Origin: Vandiemenella viatica
Lineage: Eukaryota; Arthropoda; Insecta; Orthoptera; Morabidae
Length of the DNA: 64,000 nt
Direction of reading: 5' to 3'
NCBI GenBank assembly: GCA_031002005.1
Contig: CM061920.1
Location: 110,970,095-111,034,094 of the forward strand
This document shows positions 1 to 9,868 of this stretch, piece after piece. The notes below the pieces were generated by a model that saw nothing but the letters and a program-made list of their open reading frames with translations, made no database searches and was not told the DNA's origin. The translations under genes and the position numbers were made by a program. Positions within the stretch are counted from its first letter, which is position 1. Each line of letters opens with the position of its first letter.

Positions 1-1
1 C

Positions 2-1015
2 AGATCGTGTGAAACGCAACTGGCCCTATTTTCGCTTGACGTAATGAAAGTTATCGATGCTGGTTCACAAGTTGATGCAATTTTCTTGTATTTTCAGAAA
101 GCTTTTAACTCTGTACCAAACAACCTACTTTTAGCGAAGATTCGAGCATACGGTATATCTGATCAGATTTGCGAATGAATACGCGATTTTCTAACTGATC
201 GGTCACAGTATGTCGTTGAAGACGGGGAAGCCTCTTCTATGCTACATGTTACTTCGGGCGTTCTCAAGGAAGAGCAATAGGAGCAGTTCTTTTCCTAATT
301 TTTATAAAGGATCTCGGTGACAATGTTAATTGCAGGATGCGATTGTTTGCTGATGATGCACTTATCTATAGGGAAGTAAGGTGCTCTGACGATTGCTTAG
401 AAATTCAGCGCGAACTGGATGTTATTTCAGAATGGTGCTATAAATTGCAGCTTACACTTAAATGCAAAAAGTGCAAGGCAACGCAAATAGTAATAAATAG
501 ACCCCAGTTGGCTCACGAGTATAATGTTAAAAATTCAGCTGTTAACACTGTTGATTCTCTGATGTATCTATGCGTAACAGAACAAAGCAACATGAAATGG
601 ACTTGCACATAAGTTCCATCGTACGCAAAGCTAATTCTAAACTACGATTCATAGATCGTATTTTGAGAAGTTGTAATGCTCATACAAAGGAAATAGTGTA
701 CAAAACACTAGTGCGTCTGCATTAGGATTACTGCTGTGGAGTTTGGGATCCATATCGCAAAGGACTGATTGACATATTAGAGAAAGTACAGAGGAGAGCC
801 GCTCGATTCGTGACTGCTAGTTACAGTCCTTACGTAAGTGTCACAGAGTTGATACGTGGGTTGGGCTGGGATTGTTTGGCGGACAGACGACGTCGGTTTC
901 ATTTGAATTTGTTGGAGAAAATGCCAAAATCTTTAATTTACGAGTACAATGAAATACTTCTTCCGCCAATCTATTTAGGTTGCAATGACAGGAACGATAT
1001 GATAGAGAAATAAGA
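2..1015 (+). pseudogene. LINE reverse transcriptase remnant (CR1/L2-like), 5' cut by window edge
   Basis: The three plus frames, read together, give the C-terminal half of a non-LTR retrotransposon RT. In order they show a palm segment (AIFLYFQKAFNSVPNN), a catalytic box LFADDALIYR with FADD intact near 340-370, a thumb segment, and the typical late LINE segment YKTLVR...EKVQRRAARFVTASY at about 700-830. The open pieces 337-612 and 810-1013 are fragments of the same protein. In-frame stops (for example near 176) and frameshifts show it is dead. The clade is inferred from the QRRAARFV style and could be another Jockey-group clade. The element runs off the left edge; its 3' end lies soon after the stop at 1013. 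Confidence 0.85.
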
Positions 1016-1419
1016 TGCTGTACTGATACTTTAATTTATTCTTTCTTTCCTCGTTTTGTCTTTTGTTCGGGATTGGAATGCTCAGAATTAGGATTCGTGC
1101 TTAGCATCGTTTAACACCCACAATATTTGTGAATTTTATTATAGAGTATAGCTATAGATGTAGATTTGCTACACTGTTGTTAACATAAAAACATAAAATA
1201 GTAACTTTTAATAATATTATACTAGTGGAATACTATTAGTTGATAATTTAAAATATGACTTTTCTAAATAAAAGTTTAAGGTAGATTAAAGATATAGGTA
1301 CAATAGATGTAGATTAAGTTAGTTAAAGTGCATACTTTGCTTAAAAGATAAGGAATCAGTAACTCATGCATAGAAAGTAGTGTAGATTAAAAAGATTAAA
1401 GATTAGCTACATTTGATTA
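1016..1419. other. No gene recognised (AT-rich)
   Basis: AT-rich sequence between the LINE remnant and the hAT remnant, probably including the LINE 3' UTR. I see no ORF, RNA gene or clear TSD. Confidence 0.6.
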
Positions 1420-3616
1420 TTTCTTAAACATTTGTTTCATAACTTTCAAAGAAGCGAATTCATCAATTAGTTTCTCAAAGTTGATTTGTTGAGCTCCATC
1501 ATTCTCAATTTAAAGCAAAGCTAAGCTGCTGAGTCTTTCTTGAGTCATTGTACTTCTCAAGTAATTTTTGATCAATTTAAGCTTAACAAAGGACCGTTCA
1601 GCCTTAAATACTGTAACATGAACAGTCAAATACACAATACACGCTGTGCAAACATCTGGGTAGTTTGACGAAGGCGAACTGTAGTCGACTATTATATAAG
1701 TAGCAAATTGCTTAACACTTATTATTTTTCCATTTTTTTAAACGAATTTTTCACTGAGCATAATTGTGAAGGAAAGGATGGATTCACATCATTTGGAAAC
1801 TTATTAACGAAATCAACTGTTTTTTGTGAATATAACTTTCACTTGCATTAGCTAAAATTCAGGTTGTATTCCAAACTATTACCCTTTGAGTAGGTGCACT
1901 GCACCCTCCGCCAAACACTTTTAGTGAATCGCGGAGTAATAATAATAATAAAGAACAGCTTTCATCCTTTCAAAACGGCTTTCAAGTTGAGTAAAAAGTG
2001 TGTCTACCATTCGATAGAACACAGTGACTCGGAAACAAGATTTTGAGTCTATTATCTCTCGTGTTTACTCAACTCACTTTCCTCAGTCTGTTCTGGCGAA
2101 ATTCTTTGTTTATTCCCCATCGACTACAAACATTTGATGCTTCAGAAACAAGTCCTTCAAACTTTCATCAGTATTTCGGTTATCCTTAACAATAAACTAC
2201 CCAATACCTCAGGTGCATACAACAGGTCCATGGTTTCAGATTGTAAGGATTTTGATACGAGGTTGAGAGGCTTTAAAACTTCACACTGCACTACCAAAAG
2301 AAATACAAAATCAAAACTTTAAAGTTTGTTCTTTAGCTGCTGTGCTTCATTTCTTTCCTTGCTTTTCCTGGAAGTCAAAGTTATGTGGGTAAGGTTTTAC
2401 AACACGTCACAAAACCTGTGTTTCAGTGCATACACTGCCTCACGCCTAACAGTCCAGCGAGTTGGATTAAGAGTTTTCAGTAAATCAGTCTAAGCCTCGA
2501 TGTCTTACACTGACTTCAAGTCTTGCCAGCGCAAATTACTATGACCAAAAAAGCAATACACACTTTGAATTGTTTCAAAAAACTGGCAGACCACTCTAGT
2601 TCTTCCACAGAATCCTTTAATACTAAATTAAGGTTATGTGCAGCGCAGTGCACAATTTATGCGTGTGGGGGCTTTTTCTTTAATACGCTGCTGCACTCCA
2701 CTCACCACTGTATGCCCCGGGATTATTGCCCCCCTCATGACTGTAGCCCCGTCGTAGCCTTGTCCACGACATTTGGTCAAATCCAAGTTTTTCTCTTCCA
2801 ATGAAGTAAGTATTTCTTCTGTAAGAACTTGGGCAGACTGATCTTTACCTCTCTAAAGGATACAAAAATTTCACATATTTTGATATCAATAGGTGTCCAA
2901 TCTTTAACTTTTTGACATACCTGTAAACTTCACTTAACTGATCAACTTTAGCAATGTCTTGAGTGATATCTAAAATCAATGAAAAAATAAGCAGTTTTGA
3001 AGCTCAACAGTAATTTTATTTTTCATTTCTATGGCTAATAGGTTTGTAAAATCATTCTGAATTTTGGGACTGAGGTATTTCACAGTACCTCGCGGACGCT
3101 GAATCAATTCTTGCAGTAGGCCTACTGGGTCATATTTTGACAAGAGCTGAACTATCGAGAGAAAGTTTCCTCTTTGCTACATTCTAACTTTTCACTAGAT
3201 CCACGAAATGTGAGATTACGTGTTGCAAGTGTTAAGGTCACATTTAGGATTCTTTCGAGAACTTTTCGCCAGAAGCTTCTTTCATTCTCGAAATTGTAGC
3301 ACTAGCTCACTGAAGGTCCCAGCCTGCACTTAACTCATCACTCGGCAGGAACCTGTCGCGACATGACGCATTCAACTCGACATTCTGCTGTCTGCTCTAG
3401 AGCTGCTTTTACATGCGAAGCTTATGGAGTGTATGAACGGTCACGCAAAAAATTTATTCTAGCATTTTGATGGATTTTTTTATTATTAACTTTTAGCTAG
3501 GTATTTTATAGGAAGTTAGATTAAATATTAAAATACAATAATTTTTTAACCATCAGTTTGGGGCCCCTTAAGCTTGGGGGCCCCGGGGCAGTGCCCCGGC
3601 GGTAGTTACGGGCCTG
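1420..3616 (-). pseudogene. hAT transposase remnant, ZMYM1-like (DUF4371 / hATC type)
   Basis: The minus-strand translation shows the landmarks of a ZMYM1-like hAT transposase in the right order. They are ILDITQDIAKVDQLSEVYRYV at about 2890-2990, CRGQGYDGATVM at about 2740-2780, CAAHNLNLVLKDSVEEL at about 2590-2660, and the C-terminal dimerisation block KAERSFVKLKLIKNYLRSTM near 1550-1610, followed by TQERLSSLALL. The family cuts and pastes DNA through an RNase-H-like DDE core. Stops and frameshifts make this copy inactive. The 5' end appears to be at 3616, where the minus strand begins CAGGCCCGTAACTACCGCC, a hAT-style CAG start in GC-rich DNA. I did not find the matching low-coordinate inverted repeat, so that end may be truncated. 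Confidence 0.85.
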
Positions 3617-5214
3617 ACTGCCTTCTAATGATTACTAGCATGCTAGTGCACTCTCTTACCGCCACCACCGACTGTCCGGCCAACTGTCATTCCAGTCAAC
3701 TCGCATCGTGTAAACGCGGTCTTAAAGTGCAAGTTTTTTTTAGTTTTCAAAATACCTTGTTTTTCAGTGTACAAGCAACTTTCAGTTTCATTTTTGAGGT
3801 CTTCTTCAGTTATGCTTCAAATGTTTATAAAGTGTTTATTACCCAGAAATTGTGAAGCCTTCAAAGAAAAAATTAAAAAAAAAAAAAAAATTGGTCAATT
3901 TTCGGAAAACAATAAATGTTGATGCTGCCAAGAGCAAATAGTACCAAAAAGTGCACAGAAAAAAATAAGACATATTGTCACGTGGTTAATGATCGGCCGA
4001 GCGAAACCTTAATGCAAGAAGGTTGGAGGAGAGGGAGGAGTGATTCGCCTTTGCGTCTACCTGTCTCGGTTCGAGGGCAGTCTGCATGCATATTGCAAAG
4101 AAAGTAATTGAGCCTTACCTACTGAGATACTGCAGTCACTGCATAAGATCACTGATTGGTACTAACACATATACATATAAATCCATCATACATCTCTAGT
4201 TTACGAAGTGGTGCCTTATCTCATAGAAATCATAACACATGTGGTAAACTGTTGGCTTATTACACTTGAAGGCAGATGAGCATACACATAACATTTTTGG
4301 TTGGCTTGTTGAAAGGCATGATTGATTCTAGCGGTGCGCTGTACCTATACTCCATTCGTGATTGATTACTAGCGAATGCTCTGTACTGATTGGGTAACTT
4401 CTACCTACACTCCACTGTTTGAATGACTTGCAGGGTGAGGCACCCTATTTGTAATGAGTGTCTATTGGCGAATGCACCAAGTTCCTAACTTGGAGGTTTA
4501 ACATACTATCATGGAGACAAACAGGTGATCGGTGGAGCAAGTAGCTTTCGGTACCTGTTAATGTTCCTAAGTGATGTCCATTAAGTTGCTCGTTGTAGCC
4601 GAGTACGTGATGTAAGTTGGACTGTCTGGTAAAGTGGACGACTAGATCTCGGGAAACCTCTCTAGGGATATGGTGGGGTTAAAATGTTCTTCTAATTAGC
4701 CTTGGGGCGGATGTGAAGAGTGCGAGCTGAACTGTGTTAGTGGTTTCCAAGCTGGTGTAAGCTTCCCACAGCTTTCCTATATGTCGTGGGTTCCTTCTCA
4801 TAAGCAACTCCCATACAGTCAGGACTTGCTGCGCTACGCGGGTGACGGTAATTTCGGTGGCTCGGTAGCTGCAATAAGATTTGGCGTAGTGATCTCATAA
4901 GCAGCAGGTGATATTACGGCCGTGGGGACCAGTCTCGCTACGTAACTAAATCTTGGTTACAAAAGATAACAGCTACTGTTCTGTGGGATCTTGCTCGCTG
5001 GTGAAATTCGGAAGCTAAGATGAGTCTGAATAAACGTTTCAAATCTATACCCTTCTCCTTTAGAATAAGTGAACACACGATAATATCACGAAGCAAGGAA
5101 AGAACTTAAGGATCCCAGCCTAACTGATAATGGACTTAAACCACCTGACTATTTGCATTAAAACGGATTCATACACTATACATCAGACATTTTCATTCTC
5201 GAATGGTGATTTTC
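3617..5214. other. No gene recognised
   Basis: Mixed-composition sequence with an A-rich run near 3870-3890. The short ORFs here match nothing I know and lack splice context. Parts may be old repeats, but I cannot assign them. Confidence 0.5.
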
Positions 5215-5820
5215 GCACTAAAGATGTCTTTTGTTAGAAGTATCTTCAGTAGTTTCGAATGTGGATACATATCACAGCTTTGCTTGAAATATCTCGGGCA
5301 TGCGGCCCGGTCAATTGATCGTAGATGAACGAATTTTCGAGGGCGTAACGTGCCATCAGCCATCAAAATCCGCAATTGCTGAACATTGTGTAGACTTTAG
5401 ATACACGGCATATTATTAAATATGAGTACGCCAAAGTTCTGAGAAATACATCTCAGTTTTGGGACGGTGTATACAAAGAAGCCATTGAGACCCGGCTGCA
5501 GAGTAACCTCGCAAACAAAGATAACGGGTTCAAACTAAGCCCAGCTTGGAACCCAGCATTGAAGCGGCTCCGCAAACACCAGAGCCAAGGCACAGTGCGC
5601 GACGAAGGTGGCATACAGACTGATGGTCACTGCTCGACGCGCTGGAGCGCACCAGTCCCACCACCGCTATTGAAGTGCCGCGGCGGGAGTGGAGGGGATG
5701 TGTCGGAGGGTATAAATTCCGACGCGGCCGGAGGTCGCAGCCTGGGTCCTGACCTCTCGACTTCAAGATGCCTGAGCAGAAGATGCGACAAGTTGTCTGC
5801 CCGCAGTCCGTTGACAACGT
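5215..5820 (+). pseudogene. Penelope-like element 3' part: GIY-YIG endonuclease C-terminus and tail
   Basis: Shifting between frames gives the end of a Penelope-like element (PLE) protein: degraded GIY-YIG region with AARSIDRR, then QPSKSAIAEHC at about 5345-5375, then the linker FWDGVYKEAIETRLQ and FKLSPAWNPALKRL at about 5465-5570. PLEs encode an RT fused to a GIY-YIG endonuclease; only the endonuclease end is left here. Beyond 5640 the DNA turns GC-richer, with a TATAAA at about 5711 and a tail ending near 5820, as expected for the Penelope LTR-like terminus. The RT is absent and several frameshifts are present. Confidence 0.75.
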
Positions 5821-7290
5821 GTTATTCTGTGTGTCGCAACAGGCTGATTGTCAGAGAAACCAACGTGGAAGATCTATCCCTTGAGACATGGAGACGTCGC
5901 CTTGCTGGTAGCAACAAACTTAAATGGACGCTCTCCGTCTCCGTCATCCTAGACGATTACAAGTTCACCTGCGTGGTCCCAACACACTACCTCTCAACAT
6001 GTGATAGAGTCATGAGCACTCTTGAAGGCAGCCATCTAGCGAAGAAGATTCTTCCGGGAGGAATCACAACGTGGCCAGAACCCCTAGTCTTCCCTACACA
6101 CCTCTCCGGCAGCTTCAGCGCGGAGCAATACTCCGACCCAATTGAGAGAAGATTCAGAGCCTTTGGCTTTGATACAACAGGCAATGACGTCAACAAGACA
6201 CTTCCACTGCCTAGAAGTGAAGACGTCGAGACGCCTCCACTTGTTTCCGACGTGACACCTGAAACGTAGCCCGTTGACTGTTCAAGAATGCCTACACCAC
6301 CGCCTACATCTGTCGAGGCATGTGAAGAGATGGCCGTCAACAATTAAAGGCCAATTGAAGACGCCGAGATTCTACCACCTGCACCCGACATGACATCTGA
6401 AGCGATGACCGTCGAAACTCAAGCTATGAAGACCGAGTGGAAGTGGGGCCAGTTCTTCCCCTCACTGCCCACTACGAGGGCAACTTCGTCGACCTAACAG
6501 TCGCATTCTTCGAGGAGACGAACCACTACCTCCTCTGCCTACCAGTGAAGGAGGGGCTGTGGTTCCTCCCGCAGCACCCGACGCAACTGCGTCGACTGAC
6601 GAGCTTTTTGGAACCAACACGCCACACAACTCCCGCGAAGTCCAGCGAGACTGGTCGTCCGCGGATTACCAACCGACGTGATTGAGGAGGCGGTGGCCGC
6701 TGGGTTGATCAGCAGCGGTATCGCGGCCTCAGTAGTACAACAGTTGCGGCGCCCTGGCACAGAAGAGCGCCTACCTCTGCTCACCTTCCAGCCCGTGGAA
6801 CGCGTCCCGCGGAAACAGCGGACGCGAACTCTCCTAGGACGCAAGATCAGGCTTGAAAATAAGAAGGCATCACTCGCCCTGGCCCAGTGTTTTCGCTGCC
6901 AGGGACATGGACATCTGGCACACGACTGAACTGGCCAGGAGCGCTGCGTGAGGTGTGCTGGCAGCCGCAAAGTTGCCGACTGTAGCATCCTACGAGACGG
7001 GGTGCCAACCTGCTGCAACTGCAACAGACCTCATCCAGTTTGTTACAGTGGGTGCCAAGCAAGAAGAAACTTACGCGCCAATAAGACAGCACCCAGCTCC
7101 GACAAGACGGTGCCATCAGATATCAAGAAACAACCCTGCCGACGACAAGCAGCGACCAGCTCTGAGCTACCAGCGACGGCGAAGAGGCAGTACACATAAT
7201 AACATCAACGCCACCAAGCGGACTGTAACCAGACTGACAGCCTCAACGTTATTATTCATCTGCTACGACAGTAATCCATGCTATTGACAG
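5821..7290 (+). pseudogene. LINE ORF1 (gag-like) remnant with PRE_C2HC-type region and zinc knuckles
   Basis: ORF1 nucleocapsid-like protein of a Jockey/R1-type LINE, broken into several frames. About 6640-6800 reads LVVRGLPTDVIEEAVAAGL then RPGTEERLPLL, the pattern of the PRE_C2HC domain that precedes the knuckles in such proteins. Knuckle 1 is CFRCQGHGHLAHD at about 6888-6926, where the final Cys codon has become a TGA stop. Knuckle 2 begins CVRCAGSRKVADC, and a Cys-rich CCNCNRPHPVCYSGC follows at about 7009-7056. The N-terminal part (5845-6269) is open but matches nothing I know. ORF1 normally coats element RNA; no ORF2 follows, so the copy is dead. Confidence 0.75.
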
Positions 7291-8061
7291 AAGTCATAGC
7301 AAATTATGTCACCACCTCAGGAAGGACGCGCCCGATGATGACAAGTAAAGTGATGACAACCAACAATTAATATGCAAGGAGATGCGGGCATACGCGCAAG
7401 AACTTCCACGTATTCTTTTTTTAAATTCATTTTTAATAAAACTTCGAAATAGATTGATATATATATAGGCTATTATCACATTATTTGTTTTCTCATTATT
7501 TTTACTACATCATTCAATAGTGTCCCCGAGAAACACTTAATTTGTTGACACTGCTTTTTTAGTTTCAAGTGTTTATGTTCCGTTATATAGTTTTCTTAAA
7601 AATATTATGAAATAAAAGAGAGAAACATTTTTATAAATGCCATGTACCGTCAAACGCTAAATAATTAAATAAATAACCACGAAAATACAGCGAGATTTTC
7701 TTCAGTTCTAATAGATATTTGAGCTGTGTCGAGAAAATAACAGGTTACATTATGCCGTGAATCTCCGCTCGAGTCATCCGGAAATTATCTTTTGAGAATT
7801 CTCTTGTCACTGCAAAAGCCAGATAAGAGTTTCTTCTTTTCATATACTCACTTTTATCTAACTCAGCTTCTGTTAAAGTAATAACAAATTTCTAAGCTCG
7901 ACATCCCAATCTGATTCAGAAATCAAAATCGACTTTTTACATCGACATGTTTTTGGTTACGCTTTATTGTCGGTTTTTCGCACAACACAATGCTTTGTAA
8001 ACTGCCGCACGAAACTGCGCTCTAATATGCGCGAGTAACTGCCAGTCTGTGCTGCCCCGCC
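7291..8061. other. No gene recognised
   Basis: AT-rich flank between the LINE ORF1 remnant and the first P-like element. The last eight bases (8054-8061, GCCCCGCC) are the left target-site duplication of that element. Confidence 0.6.
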
Positions 8062-8281
8062 CATGGAGGAACGAAATATATGGAAACGATGCAAGCGACC
8101 TTCATCACGCAATGAAGTGAAGCCGGGCGGAGGAGGAGTGGGGGGCAAGGCCGAACCCGTACAGACACAGGGTATATGTACAAAAACCTCAAGGGGATTC
8201 TAGGATAAACGTAACGCCGCAATCTGGTAATGGATTATTAAGTATTGATATCATGCTTAGTTTTCGAGATATTCTGTCTCA

Positions 8282-8583
8282 AACATGAAATGTTTTTGGT
8301 TAAAATTCAGAAGAAAAAATTGGTCAAAATCAAATTTGATGACGGATTCTTATTTAAAAAGACGAGACAAATAGAAAATAAATAACAAAAATTTTCGATA
8401 TCTCGCCTAGTTCTCGAGATATACTGTATCAAAAGTGAGGTGTCTTGAGTTGAAATGCAGAAGAAAAATTTCGCTAAAGTCAAATTTAATGATCGATTCT
8501 TATGTAACACGACGAGACAAATCGACAATAAAGAATAAACTTTTTCGATATCTTGCTTAGTTTTAGGGATATACTGGGATTGG
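8282..8583 (-). repeat. ~150-bp internal tandem repeat of P-like copy A
   Basis: Two full degenerate units of about 150 bp plus a partial third. Each carries a block like GATATYCTCGAGAACTAGG, followed about 45 bp later by TTTGTCTCGT and then by a TTTTTCTTCTG block. The units recur at the matching place in copy B (13920-14219). Because the period is divisible by three, the repeat creates a 106-codon ORF with an internally repetitive translation, which I regard as spurious. In position it resembles transposase-binding subterminal repeats; that is inference. Confidence 0.7.
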
Positions 8584-9338
8584 GTTGATATGCGGCCTGG
8601 ACTAAAAATTAATTCTGCCAAAGCCACAATGAATTACATGGTGGACATGCAGAATGGATATTTCAGTTTTTTTACTACCACTTGTGGTTAGGTTGAAATG
8701 CGGCCTAGACCAGAATATAAATAGTTAGCTTGTTACCATACATCATAAGCTTAATTGGGAATAGCTGGAAGAGGAAGTAGTTTCCATCGCTATACACGTT
8801 TTGTCACTAACTTGGTTCTCATGAAATTACTAACAGTAATAGATAAATTCTTTCTCCCTCATGGAACAACAAAAACATTCTGGTACAGACTGCATTTAGA
8901 CCTAGCCACAATCTCCATTAAATTGCCGCTACAGAATCAAACTAAGTAGACATACCCACACTCGCGTATTTGAATCGCAAACTGTATTTGCGGTAACAAC
9001 ATCGTTTACTTCATCATGATTCCTAGATTGCATAGCATAATTTAACACATTTAATTTGATCATACACTGCAACGTGACGAAAGAAAGCGCAATACTAAAT
9101 TCACTGAATCGCGATGTAAAACACACCCTGTTAAATCTCATTTTCAATAATCGTTAAAAAGTAATGCTAGTCTATTATGTGCAAAATAGCAAGGTGTGCT
9201 GATTTTCTGCACTACACCAATAAAAATTTGAGAACAGATTCATCCCATTGAGAGCTATGGCTAAATATTTATAGACATGCGCCAAAGTTTACAATTCCCA
9301 CTGACCACATCAACAACAATTATTAGAATACAACTTAC

Positions 9339-9409
9339 CTATGAAATGATATTCCAGGTTCTTTCCTCTCTTGCCTATTTGTGCAACCGTATGCAACACA
9401 AGATGGCAT
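9339..9409 (-). CDS. THAP-domain half-exon (copy A)
   Basis: From the ATG at 9409 the minus strand reads MPSCVAYGCTNRQERK then EPGISFHR, the start of a THAP zinc-binding domain (M-P-x-C-x-A-x-x-C-x-N-R with a following SFHRF). It then meets a consensus splice donor AG|GTAAGT at 9339/9338. THAP domains bind DNA and form the N-terminus of P-element transposases and of many host regulators. Only the first two zinc ligands and the start of the fold are present. No downstream THAP exon (AVPTY box, third Cys, His) is visible in the element. Confidence 0.7.
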
Positions 9410-9578
9410 TATAAAACACTTATGCACATTACAAAATGAAATAATCAGAACATCAGACACAGTGTAAACTCGGCATTTGTTTGGGTTACAATACCGCTGC
9501 TGCCGCCATGAGGGAGAGTTTAGAGCCTGCTTCACAGATTTAACGTCACTTCTCCTCCATATATTTCATCCCTCCATG

Positions 9579-9868
9579 GCCCTGCCCTGCTCTGCGTTGC
9601 CCCTACTGCGCCACGCAGCTCAATGTGCACCCCGGGTTAGAATGGTAGCAAGTCTGCACTGCCTTTGAGTACAAAGGAAGTGTTTTGCAGAACATTTCTA
9701 AGTAATTCAAACTAAAGTTTCTACAAGAACCTGGGATTTGCTGGAATTAGCTTGTTGGAGTGATGGTTGGCGTAATGTTGGCCAGACCGGATTGTGAGAA
9801 TCTGTGATCGTCGGAAATGAAGTCTTGGCCTTACCTTATCTACGGTCAGATTTACTAATTCACATGTC
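9579..9868. other. Spacer; ends in TSD of the gag-only retroposon
   Basis: Spacer between P-like copy A and the gag-only retroposon. The last 12 bases, AATTCACATGTC (9857-9868), are repeated exactly at 12235-12246. No gene seen. Confidence 0.7.

Larger units (their letters stand above)
8062..9578 (-). mobile_element. P-element-like non-autonomous transposon, copy A
   Basis: A 1,517-bp element bounded by terminal inverted repeats. The low end begins CATGGAGGAACGAAATATAT, and the reverse complement of the high end begins CATGGAGGGATGAAATATAT. It is flanked by an 8-bp TSD with one mismatch, GCCCCGCC (8054-8061) and GCCCTGCC (9579-9586). Both the CATG terminus and the 8-bp duplication are features of Drosophila P elements. 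A THAP start exon lies near the high-coordinate end on the minus strand. A near-identical copy B sits at 12895-14431 in the other orientation. No transposase follows the THAP exon, so movement would need a helper in trans. It could alternatively be a THAP-bearing derivative of another 8-bp-TSD superfamily. Confidence 0.8.

Noticed and set aside
3541..3616. CpG-island-like GC-rich block as a gene promoter
   Set aside because: The GGGGCCCCGGGG block fits a hAT terminus next to the transposase remnant on the minus strand.
5987..6343. 118-codon minus-strand ORF and other minus ORFs at 6539-7116
   Set aside because: Antisense of the LINE ORF1 remnant in a GC-richer stretch; the plus strand carries the zinc-knuckle motifs.
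8307..8627. 106-codon ORF, present in both P-like copies, as a conserved small protein
   Set aside because: The peptide is a tandem repeat created by a 150-bp DNA repeat whose period is a multiple of three.
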